Assembly: GCA_026225235.1 (NCBI GenBank)
Contig: JAMFSK010000095.1
Location: 112,290 to 176,289, forward strand
Source of the DNA: Burkholderiales bacterium
Lineage (GTDB): Bacteria > Pseudomonadota > Gammaproteobacteria > Burkholderiales > Burkholderiaceae
DNA: 64,000 bases
Direction: 5' to 3'
A program made the position numbers and the translations under genes. Positions within the stretch are counted from its first letter, which is position 1. Each line of letters opens with the position of its first letter. The notes beneath the pieces were generated by a model. It saw only the letters and a list, made by a program, of their open reading frames with translations. It ran no database searches and was not told the origin of the DNA. This document shows, piece by piece, positions 1 to 10,251 of the stretch.

Positions 1-1
1 T

Positions 2-316
2 CAATGGTCCGCGGATACCACGGTCTATGTACGCGCCGATAGTCGAGGGCAACGGGTCGGACGCGGGCTTTACGCCGCTTTGTTTGAAGAGTTGACCGGA
101 CTTGGTTACGCGCAGGCATTCGCTGGAATTGCACTCCCTAACTTAGCGAGTGTTGCCCTGCACGAAGCCGTCGGATTCACCGCGGTGGGCGTGTATCGAA
201 ATGTCGGCTTCAAGCTTGGGGCATGGCGCGATGTAGGCTGGTGGCAAAAGACACTGCGTTCATACAGTACTGAACCGGCCGCACCGATCGCCTTTGCCGC
301 CGCTTCGGGTCGCTGA
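2..316 (+). CDS. GNAT family N-acetyltransferase, C-terminal part (5' end outside window)
   Basis: The frame is open from base 2 to the TGA at 314-316, so the gene begins upstream of the window. The visible part contains VYVRADSRGQRVGRGLY, the acetyl-CoA-binding R/Q-x-x-G-x-G/A loop of GNAT enzymes, then ALPN and HEAVGFTAVGVYRNVGFKLG, the typical end of phosphinothricin/methionine-sulfoximine acetyltransferases (Pat/MnaT type). The role would be transfer of acetyl from acetyl-CoA to the amino group of a small substrate in the cytoplasm. Family assignment is good; the substrate is inference. Confidence 0.8.
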   Translation, partial: QWSADTTVYVRADSRGQRVGRGLYAALFEELTGLGYAQAFAGIALPNLASVALHEAVGFTAVGVYRNVGFKLGAWRDVGWWQKTLRSYSTEPAAPIAFAAASGR

Positions 317-356
317 GGCGTCGCAGCGCCGATTTTGCTGCGCTATACTCCAGCCG

Positions 357-722
357 GTGAAGCTTCTCCGACTCTTCTTCGTCCTGTTGCTGTGCGCGAT
401 GCTGCCCCTAAGCGGGCTGGCAGCCAGTGGCTTGACGGGGCAGTGTCCGATGCAGGCGGCGATGGGTGAGCACAACGGTGCCATGTCGACGAATATGGCT
501 GACTGCGATTCGATGAAGCCTGCATCGGGTGATGACGGGAAGGCGAAGGCGTCGCTATGCAAGGTGGCCGCCGGCTGTCAGATGGGTAGTCTCTATCACC
601 CGGTTTCCGCGCTTGCTGTGGTTCGACTTGCTGGATCGTTTTCCCCCCTCCGTTTCCAATACGCAGAGTCGCTCTCGGTCCGTGCGCCCGATGGGCTCTG
701 GCGCCCTCCTCAGAATCTCTAA
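357..722 (+). CDS. Secreted Met/Cys/His-rich small protein, putative copper-binding companion of the efflux operon
   Basis: 121 residues from a GTG start at 357, which places a clean signal peptide first (VKLLRLFFVLLLCAMLPLSG then LAAS). The mature part has many Met, Cys and His residues (GQCPMQAAMGEHNGAM, TNMADCDSM, LCKVAAGCQMGS). It lies about 150 bases upstream of cusC on the same strand. Small Met/Cys-rich exported proteins (CopL-like or similar) often lead copper and RND metal-efflux operons, so periplasmic Cu binding is likely but inferred. An upstream ATG-frame extension to 294 would bury the signal peptide and overlaps the preceding gene, so GTG 357 is preferred. Confidence 0.55.
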   Translation: MKLLRLFFVLLLCAMLPLSGLAASGLTGQCPMQAAMGEHNGAMSTNMADCDSMKPASGDDGKAKASLCKVAAGCQMGSLYHPVSALAVVRLAGSFSPLRFQYAESLSVRAPDGLWRPPQNL

Positions 723-761
723 CTCCGCTTATCCGGTTCACTGTCTTTGCGCGGTGATGTC

Positions 762-776
762 GTCCTGATTCAGGAC
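762..776. promoter_or_regulatory. Short perfect inverted repeat upstream of cusC
   Basis: GTCCTGA-T-TCAGGAC, 7-bp arms around one base, in the 154-base gap before cusC. It could be an operator half of a metal-responsive regulator; no U-tract follows, so it is not an obvious terminator. Confidence 0.25.
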
Positions 777-876
777 GTGAGTCCGTGTGGGTGTCTGCAC
801 GTTCGTCGCTACGGTTGCTCTTATACCCGTATGCCCGTTCGTCTGCCCCTACGTCTCGACCATTCGGGGTTAGACC

Positions 877-2169
877 ATGTTTTCTACCATCGCCACGCCG
901 CTTTGCCGGCGCGGCTGGGCACGTCCAAGTGCCGTCTTCGTTGCATTCGTCTTCGTTCATGGCATGTCTCAGGCACAGGAAGTCGCCCTCACGCTGGATG
1001 CTGCCTTGCAGTCATCGTCAGACCGAAACACCGCAATCCAGGCGGCACAGTCTTCCGTCAGCGCGAGTTCGAACGCGGCCATCATAGCCGGGCAATTGCC
1101 CAACCCGACACTCAATGCGGGTGTCGACAATTTGCCGATCAATGGGTCGCAAGGCTTTACGATCGGCCAGAATATTCTGACGATGCGTCGGATTGGCATT
1201 CAACAGGAATGGGTGTCTTCGGACAAACGCCAACTTCGTTCTGATCTGGCCAATCAAATGGTCGATCGAGAGCGTTCAGGCTATCTCGGCCAAGTCGCCA
1301 ATGTGCGGCAACAGACTGCCATGGCGTGGTTGAGCGCGGCCTATGCCAAGCAGGCGCTGGCATTGCAGGAGGCGCTGGTCGACCACATGACGCATGAGCT
1401 GGCAGCGACGCAGGCATCGTATCGAGGTGCAAAGTCGACTGCTGCGGATGTCGTCCAGGCGCAACTGATGCTGGCGCAAACGCAGGATGATCGGCTCAAA
1501 GCCCGTCAAGTCTTCACGACCGCACTCATCGGCCTGTCTCGCTGGACCACTACGTCGGTGACCGATGTTATCGGCGATCCGCCCGCACCCGAGTCGGTTG
1601 TTGCCTCTCTGCCACTCGAACAACTTCGTGCAGTCCAGCCCGTGCTCGCTGCCGCTTCGGCGGACGTCCGTGTCGCAGATGCGGATACTGCCGTCGCCAA
1701 CAGCAACCGCAGTGCTAATTGGACTTGGAACCTTTCGTATTTGCAGGGCGGGGGCCACGCGAGCTTCGTCTCGGTGGGCGTCAGCATTCCGTTGCCGATC
1801 AACCGGAAAAACGTCGAAGACCGGGATGTCTCGGAGAAGGCCGATCTCGCCAACAAGGCACGCTTGCTATACGAGGACATGCAACGCCAGGTCGAGTCCG
1901 ATATCGAGACTTTGTCGGCAACGCTCGCCAACGGACGGGAGCGTATCGCCAACCTGAAGCAGGGCTTGCTTCCCGCAGCGAACCAGCGCGTAAGCCTTGC
2001 CACGGCGGCCTACCAAACGGGAACCGGTTCTCTCGCCGACGCCTTTTTGGCCAAGCGCGCGCAACTTGACGCCCAACTCAAAGTGCTCGATCTCCAACGG
2101 GAGGTCTCCCTGACCTGGGCACAGCTCGAATACCAGGTTGTGCCGCCCACCCTGTCGGCCAGCCAGTAA
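877..2169 (+). CDS. cusC: Outer-membrane efflux protein (TolC/CusC/CzcC family)
   Basis: 430 residues. An N-terminal export signal (hydrophobic stretch around residues 17-32, ending near MSQAQ) is followed by the two long helical-hairpin OEP repeats of the TolC family: ALTLDAALQSSSDRNTAI and the second repeat from about residue 190. No lipobox is seen. It forms the outer-membrane duct of a tripartite RND pump and is followed 9 bases later by the adaptor gene, then the pump, all on one strand. Assignment to copper/silver rather than Co/Zn/Cd rests on the pump gene. The start is the ATG at 877. Confidence 0.88.
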   Translation: MFSTIATPLCRRGWARPSAVFVAFVFVHGMSQAQEVALTLDAALQSSSDRNTAIQAAQSSVSASSNAAIIAGQLPNPTLNAGVDNLPINGSQGFTIGQNILTMRRIGIQQEWVSSDKRQLRSDLANQMVDRERSGYLGQVANVRQQTAMAWLSAAYAKQALALQEALVDHMTHELAATQASYRGAKSTAADVVQAQLMLAQTQDDRLKARQVFTTALIGLSRWTTTSVTDVIGDPPAPESVVASLPLEQLRAVQPVLAAASADVRVADADTAVANSNRSANWTWNLSYLQGGGHASFVSVGVSIPLPINRKNVEDRDVSEKADLANKARLLYEDMQRQVESDIETLSATLANGRERIANLKQGLLPAANQRVSLATAAYQTGTGSLADAFLAKRAQLDAQLKVLDLQREVSLTWAQLEYQVVPPTLSASQ

Positions 2170-2178
2170 GGAAAGAAC

Positions 2179-3471
2179 ATGAACCAGAAACTGATTGTGC
2201 GCGCCGTTGCGGCCGCGCTCGCTGCCGTCGTGCTGCTCGGTGCCGGCTATGTGGCGGGCGCTCGTCGCTCCTCGACTGACACTTCCATGGCGGATATGCC
2301 CAAGGCGCCCGCCATGAGCGCATCCGGAGACAATGTCGATCCGAAGAGCGGCCGCAAAGTGCTCTATTGGCACGACCCGATGGTGCCGAACCAGCATTTC
2401 GACAAGCCGGGCAAGTCTCCATTCATGGACATGCAACTCGAGCCCGTCTTCGCAGATGAAGGGGGATCGAGCGGGATCAAGGTCGACTCCGGACTTCAGC
2501 AGAACCTCGGCATTCGATATGCCACGGTGCGTCGGCAAGATTCCGCCGAGGGCTTCGATGCCGTCGGCACCACGCAGTTCGACGAGTCGATGGCCGATGT
2601 CATCCAGTCAAGGGTGACGGGGTATATCGACCATCTGTACGCAAGCGCTCCTTTGCAACGCGTGACGAAGGGCGCACCTATCGCCTCGCTCTTTGTTCCC
2701 GATTGGCTAGCGCCGCAAGAGGAGTATCTGGCGTTGAAACGCGGCGGCATGGATGACGGTTTGCTGGCTGCGTCACGAGCCCGGATGCAAGCCCTGTCGA
2801 TTCCTGATGGGCTGATTGCCAGCCTGGATCGAACCGGCAAGGTACAGACACACGTGACGCTGTTTGCCCAGGATGCGGGCGTGCTGACCGAGCTCAATGT
2901 TCACAACGGCGCGATGGTGTCGCCCGGACAAACGCTTGCCAAAGTCGCGGGTCTGTCGACGTTGTGGCTGATCGTTGAGATACCCGAATCGCTCGCCTTT
3001 CAGGCACAGCCAGGCATGACAGTCGACGCGACGTTTGCCGGCGATCCCACGCGACACTTTAGCGGCCACATCCGCGAGATCCTGCCGGGCATCAGCGCGG
3101 ATAGCCGCACGCTCCAGGCTCGGCTTGAGATCGACAACACCGGTTTGAAGTTGACTCCGGGAATGCTGATGCGCGCCCATGTCAGCGGGGCAAAACCGGT
3201 CTCGCGTCTACTGGTGCCATCCGAGGCCGTCATCACGACGGGCAAGCGGTCGATTGTCATCGTCAAGAACGACGATGGCCGGTTGCAGCCAGTCGAGATC
3301 ACCGTGGGTAACGATGGCGCAGACAACACGGAAGTGAAGAGCGGACTCACCGAAGGCCAGCAGGTCGTGGCGTCGGGCCAGTTCCTGATCGACTCGGAAG
3401 CGAGCTTGAAATCGGTGCTTCCGAAACTCGACGGAATGACGCAACCGGATCCGGCCGGAGGTGCGAAATGA
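2179..3471 (+). CDS. cusB: RND efflux periplasmic adaptor, CusB type with heavy-metal-binding domain
   Basis: 430 residues. Membrane anchor or signal at residues 7-28, then a Met-containing segment (residues 36-48), a heavy-metal-binding domain at about 61-91 ([26 protein letters not shown]), and the barrel-sandwich, alpha-hairpin and membrane-proximal domains of membrane fusion proteins. It links inner-membrane pump to outer-membrane duct and in E. coli CusB passes Cu(I)/Ag(I) to the pump through methionines. GGAAAG precedes the ATG. Its stop overlaps the pump start (ATGA at 3468-3471), indicating translational coupling. Confidence 0.9.
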   Translation: MNQKLIVRAVAAALAAVVLLGAGYVAGARRSSTDTSMADMPKAPAMSASGDNVDPKSGRKVLYWHDPMVPNQHFDKPGKSPFMDMQLEPVFADEGGSSGIKVDSGLQQNLGIRYATVRRQDSAEGFDAVGTTQFDESMADVIQSRVTGYIDHLYASAPLQRVTKGAPIASLFVPDWLAPQEEYLALKRGGMDDGLLAASRARMQALSIPDGLIASLDRTGKVQTHVTLFAQDAGVLTELNVHNGAMVSPGQTLAKVAGLSTLWLIVEIPESLAFQAQPGMTVDATFAGDPTRHFSGHIREILPGISADSRTLQARLEIDNTGLKLTPGMLMRAHVSGAKPVSRLLVPSEAVITTGKRSIVIVKNDDGRLQPVEITVGNDGADNTEVKSGLTEGQQVVASGQFLIDSEASLKSVLPKLDGMTQPDPAGGAK

Positions 3472-6400
3472 TCGCGCGCCTTATTCGCTGGTCCATCTAT
3501 AACCGGTTCCTCGTATTGCTGGCGACCGTGCTCACCACCGCCTGGGGTTTTTACTCGCTGACCCAGACGCCGCTCGATGCACTTCCGGATCTTTCCGACA
3601 CGCAGGTCATTATCAAGGCCTCGTATCCGGGCAACGCGCCGCAGGTCGTCGAGGATCAGGTGACGTATCCGCTCACGACGACGCTGCTCGGTGTGCCGGG
3701 GGCCACGACCATTCGCGCCTACTCGTCATTCGGCGACGCTTTCGTCTACGTGCTGTTCGACGACAAGACCGACCCGTACTGGGCCCGGTCCCGTGTGCTT
3801 GAGTATCTGAATCAGGTACAGAGTCGGTTACCACCGGGCGCCACCGTGTCCCTCGGACCGGATGCGACCGGGGTGGGCTGGGTCTATGAATATGCACTTG
3901 TCGACCGAACCGGCAAGCACGATCTCGGACAACTGCGTGCGCTGAACGACTGGTTCCTGAAGTTCGAACTAAAGGCGGTGCCCAATGTTTCCGAAGTCGC
4001 GAGCATCGGCGGCATGGTGCAGCAATACCAGGTCGTGCTCGACCCGGACAAACTGCGCGCCTACGGCATCACGCAGGCTACCGTTGCGGACGCCATCGGC
4101 AAGGCAAACCAGGAGTCCGGAGGCTCCGTGTTGGAGCTTGCAGAGTCCGAGTATATGGTGAGGTCTTCCGGGTATCTCCGTTCACTTGACGACTTTCGCC
4201 ACATCCCGCTTCGGACCAACGCTTCGGGCACGCCGGTAGTGCTCGGCGATGTAGCGCGAATCCAGATCGGTCCGGAAACGCGACGTGGCATTGCCGAGCT
4301 GAACGGTGAGGGCGAAGTCGCGGGTGGCGTCGTCGTGATGCGTTCGGGGAAAAACGCGCTGACCACGATCGACGCGGTCAAGGCAAAGTTCGCCGATCTG
4401 AAACGATCGCTTCCGCCGGGCGTCGAGGTCGTGACGACTTATGACCGCTCCCAGCTCATCGAACGAGCCGTCGACAATCTCACGGACAAGCTCATCGAAG
4501 AGTTCATCATCGTCGGGTTGGTATGTGCGGTGTTCCTGTTCCACTTGCGCAGCGCCTTCGTCGCGATCTTGTCGCTGCCCTTGGGCGTGCTCGCTGCGTT
4601 CATCGTGATGCGTTATCAAGGCGTCAACGCCAACCTGATGTCGCTCGGCGGCATCGCGATTGCCATCGGGGCAATGATCGACGCTGCGATTGTGATGATC
4701 GAGAACGCTCACAAACATCTGGAGGCCGACGATCACAAGCATCCTGACACGCCGATCACAAACGCCCGGCGGTGGGAGCTGATTGCGGAGTCCGCTGCCG
4801 AGGTCGGGCCGGCCTTGTTCTTCTCCTTGCTCATCATCACGCTGTCGTTCATCCCGGTGTTCTCCCTCGAAGGACAGGAGGGCAAGCTGTTCGCGCCGCT
4901 GGCGTTTACGAAGACTTATACGATTGCGGCCGCGGCCGGATTATCGGTCACGCTCGTGCCGGTGTTGATGGGCTATTTGATTCGCGGGCGGATTCCGCAT
5001 GAGAACGCGAATCCGATCAATCGTGTGTTGATCCGGCTCTACCGTCCCTTGCTCGAAGCCACCCTGCGTCGCCCGTGGGCAGCGATCGGGTTGGCAGTCA
5101 TCGCGCTCGCGATCACACTGGTCCCGATCTCGCGGCTGGGTGGCGAATTCATGCCGCCGCTCGATGAAGGCGATCTGCTTTACATGCCGACCGCCTTACC
5201 CGGCATTTCAGCGGACAAGGCTGCTGAGTTGCTGCAACAGACCGATCGTCTGATCAAGACCGTGCCTGAGGTGAAGACCGTCTTTGGGAAATCGGGCCGA
5301 GCCGACACCGCGACCGACCCCGCGCCGTTCGAGATGTTTGAGACGACGATTCAATTCAAGCCGCGCAGCGAATGGCGTCCGGGGATGACGCCGGAGAAAC
5401 TCGTCGATGAACTCGATGCGCGAGTCAAGATCCCCGGCTTGTCGAATGTCTGGGTGCCTCCCATTCGGAATCGCCTGGATATGCTCTCGACCGGCATCAA
5501 GACGCCGGTCGGGGTGAAGATTTCCGGGCCGGACCTTGGACAGATCGACAAGATCGCCACGCAGGTGGAGTCCGTTCTGAAGAACGTTCCAGGCGTCACG
5601 TCGGCGTTGGCGGAACGGCTCAATGGTGGCCACTACATCGACGTCGATATCGACCGATTGACTGCAGCCCGCTATGGGCTGTCGGTGGCAGACATTCAGT
5701 CCATCGTGTCATCGGCGGTCGGTGGCGACAACGTAGGCGAGGTGATCGCGGGACGCGAGCGTTTCCCGATCAATATCCGGTACCCGAGAGAGATTCGGGA
5801 TTCCGTCGACAAGCTGCGCCAGTTGCCTGTCGTTACGGATCGCGGCGCGCAGATCATGCTGGGGGATGTAGCGGCCATTGAGATCTCCGATGGGCCACCG
5901 ATGATCCGGAGTGAGAACGCGCGTCTGGCGGGTTATGTCTATGTCGATATTCGCGATACGGATCTGCAATCGGCTGTGAAAGCGATGCAACGTGCGGTGA
6001 CGCAAAACGTCGCCCTGCCGCCGGGCTATTCGATTGCTTGGTCGGGTCAGTTCGAGTATCTGGAACGCGCCTCGGCAAAGTTGCGGACGGTGATTCCGGT
6101 GACGCTGGTCGTGATTTTCGTTTTGCTCTTTTTGACGTTCAACTCGGCAGCCGATGCTTTGCTGTTGATGTCGACCGTGCCTTTTGCGTTGGTGGGGGGA
6201 TTCTGGCTGATCTGGCTCCTGGGGCACGCGGTGTCGGTCGCGACTGCCGTGGGATTCATCGCCTTGTCGGGCGTGGCGGCAGAATTTGGCGTCGTCATGC
6301 TGCTCTATCTGAAGAGCGCGCTCAACCAGCGAATCAAGGACGGGCTGCCCTTTACCGAGGCGACGCTCATCGATGCCATTCGCGAGGGCGCGGTCCTCCG

Positions 6401-6623
6401 TGTGCGGCCTAAGGCGATGACCGTGGCCGTCGTGTTGGCAGGGCTCGTGCCGATCATGCTTGGTCATGGTGTCGGTTCCGAGGTCATGCAACGCATTGCA
6501 GCGCCGATGGTCGGCGGCATGGTGACCGCACCGCTTCTGTCGATGTTCATTATCCCGGCGGCCTGGTTGTTGCTGCAACGCCGACGCATTGCACGTGCAA
6601 GGACTGGGGCTCACGACGGGTAG
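3468..6623 (+). CDS. cusA: Heavy-metal RND efflux permease, Cu(I)/Ag(I) type
   Basis: 1051 residues, twelve-helix RND pump with two large periplasmic loops. The three methionines that bind Cu(I)/Ag(I) in E. coli CusA are at identical numbers: M573 in [13 protein letters not shown]623 in [12 protein letters not shown]672 in [12 protein letters not shown]. The proton-relay acids are also present (D405 in [18 protein letters not shown]939 in AAEFGVVM, and K982 in RPKAMT). This favours monovalent copper/silver over Zn/Co/Cd. It acts in the inner membrane as a trimer driven by proton motive force. No cusRS-like regulator or CusF chaperone gene is adjacent in the window. Confidence 0.94.
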   Translation: MIARLIRWSIYNRFLVLLATVLTTAWGFYSLTQTPLDALPDLSDTQVIIKASYPGNAPQVVEDQVTYPLTTTLLGVPGATTIRAYSSFGDAFVYVLFDDKTDPYWARSRVLEYLNQVQSRLPPGATVSLGPDATGVGWVYEYALVDRTGKHDLGQLRALNDWFLKFELKAVPNVSEVASIGGMVQQYQVVLDPDKLRAYGITQATVADAIGKANQESGGSVLELAESEYMVRSSGYLRSLDDFRHIPLRTNASGTPVVLGDVARIQIGPETRRGIAELNGEGEVAGGVVVMRSGKNALTTIDAVKAKFADLKRSLPPGVEVVTTYDRSQLIERAVDNLTDKLIEEFIIVGLVCAVFLFHLRSAFVAILSLPLGVLAAFIVMRYQGVNANLMSLGGIAIAIGAMIDAAIVMIENAHKHLEADDHKHPDTPITNARRWELIAESAAEVGPALFFSLLIITLSFIPVFSLEGQEGKLFAPLAFTKTYTIAAAAGLSVTLVPVLMGYLIRGRIPHENANPINRVLIRLYRPLLEATLRRPWAAIGLAVIALAITLVPISRLGGEFMPPLDEGDLLYMPTALPGISADKAAELLQQTDRLIKTVPEVKTVFGKSGRADTATDPAPFEMFETTIQFKPRSEWRPGMTPEKLVDELDARVKIPGLSNVWVPPIRNRLDMLSTGIKTPVGVKISGPDLGQIDKIATQVESVLKNVPGVTSALAERLNGGHYIDVDIDRLTAARYGLSVADIQSIVSSAVGGDNVGEVIAGRERFPINIRYPREIRDSVDKLRQLPVVTDRGAQIMLGDVAAIEISDGPPMIRSENARLAGYVYVDIRDTDLQSAVKAMQRAVTQNVALPPGYSIAWSGQFEYLERASAKLRTVIPVTLVVIFVLLFLTFNSAADALLLMSTVPFALVGGFWLIWLLGHAVSVATAVGFIALSGVAAEFGVVMLLYLKSALNQRIKDGLPFTEATLIDAIREGAVLRVRPKAMTVAVVLAGLVPIMLGHGVGSEVMQRIAAPMVGGMVTAPLLSMFIIPAAWLLLQRRRIARARTGAHDG

Positions 6624-6741
6624 CGCAGTCACATCGATCCACCCGCGGCGAAGCGCGAAGCCTCAAGCGCTGCGCCGGGGCGACAAAGGGAGGGGGGCGC
6701 CGCTCAGCGTGTAGACTGCTGCCTTTTGCAATTCTTGTGGC

Positions 6742-7497
6742 ATGGTGCAAGTTCCGCAGCGCGCAGCGTTCAGCGGCCCGACGCTCGTCCGCTTACTGGC
6801 GGGTCTGTCGGGCGTTGTTACCGAAGCTCCCCAATCGCTTTCGGACCGGTTGAGCCAATGGCTGGGCTGGACCGACGCGATCGCCCTGTCCACGGCGCTG
6901 AACGGCAATCCGCCTGCCGGCGCCGACGACATGCGAGTAATCGACAGCGATGAAAATACGCTGTGCACGCGTGCGCGCACGTCGCTGACGAATACCATCG
7001 CCGGCGCTTGTCAGTCCGCTCCCGCGAAGCGCGGCAGGTCCGCGCCAGTGCCTGTTCAGCTTGCTGCCTTTGAAGTCGCCGCGCGGGACGCCGCGGCCCA
7101 CTATGCGGAATGTCGTCAGCGTTACCTCTCCGCGCAGCAGTTGATGGAGATGGATATCGGCAATTTGCGTGGCCGCCTGCGAACCCTGCTGGCTGAGAAA
7201 ACACCCGCCATGGCCCGGCTCGCGGAAGTGGACGCTGTCATGGAGCAAGCACTGGGTTCACGCGAACGGAGTCTGCTGGCCGGTGTACCCGCCTTGCTCA
7301 AAGTCCACTTCGAGCGTTTGCATGAGGCCGAACATCGGGCGCTGAGCGAGGCCCAGACCTCGGGGGAGCCGGCAACCGTCACCCCCGGCGCGTGGCTGAA
7401 TCTGTTCCGCAAGGATATGCAGAGCGTGTTGCTCGCCGAACTGGAGGTTCGGTTCCAACCGGTCGAAGGGTTGCTCGCCGCTCTTCGGACCCGCTAA
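6742..7497 (+). CDS. DUF3348 family protein, first gene of a motor-like four-gene cluster
   Basis: 251 residues, no signal peptide or membrane helix, probably cytoplasmic and mostly helical. The N-terminal pattern (SGPTLVRLLAGLSGV, SDRLSQWLGWTDAIALS) and the C-terminal part (YAECRQRYLSAQQLMEMD, FRKDMQSVLLAELEVRFQPVEGLLAALR) match what I know as DUF3348. It precedes the DUF802 channel gene by only 10 bases. No function is known to me. Its constant position beside a MotA/MotB-like pair suggests a cytoplasmic partner of that complex. Confidence 0.8.
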   Translation: MVQVPQRAAFSGPTLVRLLAGLSGVVTEAPQSLSDRLSQWLGWTDAIALSTALNGNPPAGADDMRVIDSDENTLCTRARTSLTNTIAGACQSAPAKRGRSAPVPVQLAAFEVAARDAAAHYAECRQRYLSAQQLMEMDIGNLRGRLRTLLAEKTPAMARLAEVDAVMEQALGSRERSLLAGVPALLKVHFERLHEAEHRALSEAQTSGEPATVTPGAWLNLFRKDMQSVLLAELEVRFQPVEGLLAALRTR

Positions 7498-7507
7498 CTA
7501 AGACGCT

Positions 7508-9604
7508 ATGTCCAAATTTCGTATTGAGTTCGTCGTTTTTCTGGTGGGCCTGGTGGTGGTGTGCTGGATCGGCGCTGGCTATCTTGGCACCAACCCGCTG
7601 GCCTCCGCTGTCACGCTGCTGATTGGCGCTTGTTACCTCTCGGGCGCGTTCGAGTTGCGCGCCTATCAGCGCGCCACTGCCGCTCTCGCACGTGATGTCT
7701 CAGGACTATCGGAACCCCCCTCCGATCTGAGTGCCTGGCTGGGCCAACTACATCCCAGTCTACGCAGCGCCGTGCGCTCGCGGATCGAGGATCAGCGCGT
7801 GGCCTTGCCGGGGCCGGCGCTGACCCCGTATCTGGTCGGTCTGCTCGTACTGCTCGGCATGCTGGGTACCCTCCTCGGCATGGTGGTGACCCTGAGGGGG
7901 ACCGGCGCGGCGCTCGAAAGCGCGACGGACCTCCAGGCCATCCACGGTTCGCTGGCGGCGCCGCTCAAAGGTCTCGGATTCGCATTCGGCACCTCGATTG
8001 CAGGCGTGGCCACATCCGCCATGCTGGGGCTGCTTTCGGCGTTGTGCCGGCGCGAGCGGATCCAGGCGGGGCAGTTGCTCGATACGAAAATCGCAACGAC
8101 GTTGCGCGTCTACTCGAACGCGCACCAGCGCGACGAAACGCTCAGGCTTTTGCAACGGCAGGCGGAGATCATGCCGACCTTGGTCGATCGCCTGCAGACA
8201 ATGATGTCGACGATCGAGCAACAGAGCCTCGTCTCGAACGAACGTCAAATCGCGAGTCAACAAGCCTTTCTCGATGGATCGCAGGCCGCCTACGCTCGCC
8301 TCACCGCGTCTATGGGGCAATCGTTGCAGGCAAGCGCCGCCGAAAGCGCCCGTGCCGCGGGTGCGGCGCTCCAGCCCCTGTTGGAGACGACCATGGCTGG
8401 GCTCGCGCGTGAAACGGCGGCCTTGCACGATACCGTCACGCACGCTGTGCAACGTCAACTGGATGGGCTGTCGACCGGCTTCGAGGCATCGACCGCGACC
8501 GTCGCTGACATCTGGAAGCGGGCACTGACAGAACACACGCGATCGAGTGAAGCGCTCACCGGCCAACTCCACAGTTCGCTGGATCGATTTTCCGAAACCT
8601 TCGAACAACGCTCGGCCGGACTGCTGGAAGGCGTCTCCGCACGCCTCGAAGCTACCGTCGGCAAGGTGTCGCAAGCATGGAATCAGGCGCTCTCACGGCA
8701 GGAGCAGACCGGCGAGAAGCTGGCGGCCGACAACCAGCACGCCCTTACCGAGATCGTGGCGGCATTCGGGCAGCAATCGGATGCGCAACTACGCGCGATG
8801 AGCGAGTCGCATGCGGGTTTGCAGACCGAGCTGGCATCGGGCGATCAGGCGCGGCTCGCGAGCTGGACCGGTACGCTCGCTTCGATGGCCGCCACGTTGA
8901 GCGAGGAATGGGCCGAAACGGGCGCGCAGACGGCGAGACGGCAGCACGAGATAGGCGACACGCTGGAGCGCACCGTACGCGAGCTGTCTGCGCAAACTGA
9001 GGCCCATGCGAAAAGCACGATCGCCGAGATCGGCCAGCTCGTGCAAGCCGCCTCTGAAGCACCCAAGGCAGCCGCCGAGATCGTCGCCGAGCTGCGTCAG
9101 AAGCTCTCCGAGAGCCTGGCTTCCGACACCGCAATGCTGGCGGAGCGCGCGCGTCTGATGGAAACATTGGAGACCCTGCTCGATGCCGTGACGGACGCCT
9201 CGACCCGGCAGCGCTCGTCTGTCGACGCGCTGATCGCGACGTCGGCAGAGTTGCTGGAGCGGGTGGGCAGCCGGTTCGGCGAGAAGATCGAGGCCGAAAC
9301 ACTGAAGCTGGACGCCGTGTCGGCTCAAGTCACCGGAAGCGCCGTTGAGGTCGCCAGCCTCGGGGAGGCCTTCGGCCTCGCCAGTGAGTCGTTCGGTCAG
9401 TCGAACGACAAGCTGGTGGCTCATCTGCAGCGCATCGAGGCCGCGCTCGACAAATCGGCCACACGCAGCGATGAACAGCTTGCCTATTATGTGGCGCAGG
9501 CGAGAGAAGTCATCGATCTGAGCATGCTGTCGCAGAAGCAGATCATTGAAGAACTCCGACAATTCGCTGGTGCGCCGGCGTCCACGGTGGCCGCGGCATC
9601 ATGA
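7508..9604 (+). CDS. DUF802 protein: MotA/TolQ/ZorA-like membrane channel with a long helical tail
   Basis: 698 residues. Two N-terminal membrane segments (about 8-27 and 31-48), a cytoplasmic loop, then two more at about 107-128 and 155-180. The last pair carries the MotA/TolQ/ExbB-type pattern LLGMLGTLLGMVVTLRGTG and LAAPLKGLGFAFGTSIAGVA. The remaining roughly 490 residues are Ala/Glu/Gln-rich helix with repeated QSLQASAAESARAAG- and TEHTRSSEALTGQL-like segments, so a long cytoplasmic coiled coil or tail. This layout (proton channel plus long tail) is that of ZorA of Zorya systems. Stop overlaps the next start (ATGA). The ion-channel role is inferred from pattern only. Confidence 0.82.
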   Translation: MSKFRIEFVVFLVGLVVVCWIGAGYLGTNPLASAVTLLIGACYLSGAFELRAYQRATAALARDVSGLSEPPSDLSAWLGQLHPSLRSAVRSRIEDQRVALPGPALTPYLVGLLVLLGMLGTLLGMVVTLRGTGAALESATDLQAIHGSLAAPLKGLGFAFGTSIAGVATSAMLGLLSALCRRERIQAGQLLDTKIATTLRVYSNAHQRDETLRLLQRQAEIMPTLVDRLQTMMSTIEQQSLVSNERQIASQQAFLDGSQAAYARLTASMGQSLQASAAESARAAGAALQPLLETTMAGLARETAALHDTVTHAVQRQLDGLSTGFEASTATVADIWKRALTEHTRSSEALTGQLHSSLDRFSETFEQRSAGLLEGVSARLEATVGKVSQAWNQALSRQEQTGEKLAADNQHALTEIVAAFGQQSDAQLRAMSESHAGLQTELASGDQARLASWTGTLASMAATLSEEWAETGAQTARRQHEIGDTLERTVRELSAQTEAHAKSTIAEIGQLVQAASEAPKAAAEIVAELRQKLSESLASDTAMLAERARLMETLETLLDAVTDASTRQRSSVDALIATSAELLERVGSRFGEKIEAETLKLDAVSAQVTGSAVEVASLGEAFGLASESFGQSNDKLVAHLQRIEAALDKSATRSDEQLAYYVAQAREVIDLSMLSQKQIIEELRQFAGAPASTVAAAS

Positions 9605-10251
9605 TCGAGGAGACCGACGGCGGAGCAGAGCCGACGACACCGATCTGGGCAGCTTTTGGCGATCTGATGTCGGTGCTATTGGGCGCCTTTGTGTTGATAC
9701 TGGTGGGTGTGATCGGCCTGCAACTGGAGCTGTCTTCGAAACTCGACAGCGAGGTCAAGCAGCGGCAAATGGAAATGCAGCGTCGCAAGACGCTCGAACA
9801 GGCTTTGGCAGGACCGCTCGCGGCAGGGCGCGTGACGCTTGTGAACGGACGCATCGGTATCAGCGGCAACGTGTTGTTCGCGCTCAACTCTGATCAACTA
9901 CAGCCTGAAGGGCGAGCGCTGTTGAAGAGCCTGGCCGGGCCGTTGTCTGCCTATCTCAACGCCAACGATCAGATCCTGATGGTCAGCGGCTTCGCTGACG
10001 ACCAGCAGGTACGAACAGGCAATCGTCGCTTTGCGGACAACTGGGAGCTATCGGCGCAGCGCGCATTGACGGTGACCCGCGCGTTGATCGACGAAGGCAT
10101 CCCCGCGTCGTCGGTCTTTGTGGCTGCGTTTGGGTCTGAACAACCCTTGAGCCCGAATGCGGACGATGAGGGTCGAGCCAGAAACCGAAGGGTGGAAATA
10201 GCGGCGGTCCCTAAACCGTCAGCTCCCAACGGTGGTGGGCATCGTGACTAG
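9601..10251 (+). CDS. MotB/ZorB-like OmpA-domain protein
   Basis: 216 residues. Short cytoplasmic N-terminus, then one membrane helix (about 22-42) with an acidic residue at its start, D21 in PIWAAFGDLMSVLLGAF, matching the proton-carrying Asp of MotB/ZorB. A linker is followed by an OmpA-like peptidoglycan-binding domain (about 90-205) with NVLFALNSDQLQPEGRALL, NWELSAQRALTVTRALIDEG and GRARNRRVEI. It is therefore a stator-type partner anchored to the cell wall. Start overlaps the DUF802 stop by 4 bases; its own end overlaps the next gene by 20 bases, giving tight coupling. Confidence 0.87.
   Translation: MIEETDGGAEPTTPIWAAFGDLMSVLLGAFVLILVGVIGLQLELSSKLDSEVKQRQMEMQRRKTLEQALAGPLAAGRVTLVNGRIGISGNVLFALNSDQLQPEGRALLKSLAGPLSAYLNANDQILMVSGFADDQQVRTGNRRFADNWELSAQRALTVTRALIDEGIPASSVFVAAFGSEQPLSPNADDEGRARNRRVEIAAVPKPSAPNGGGHRD

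Noticed and set aside
343..960. Long minus-strand frames opposite the cus genes
   Set aside because: Antisense shadows of the real plus-strand genes, with no family features, typical of high-GC DNA.
5709..6632. 307-residue minus-strand frame inside cusA
   Set aside because: Low-complexity His/Gln/Arg-rich translation opposite the conserved pump.
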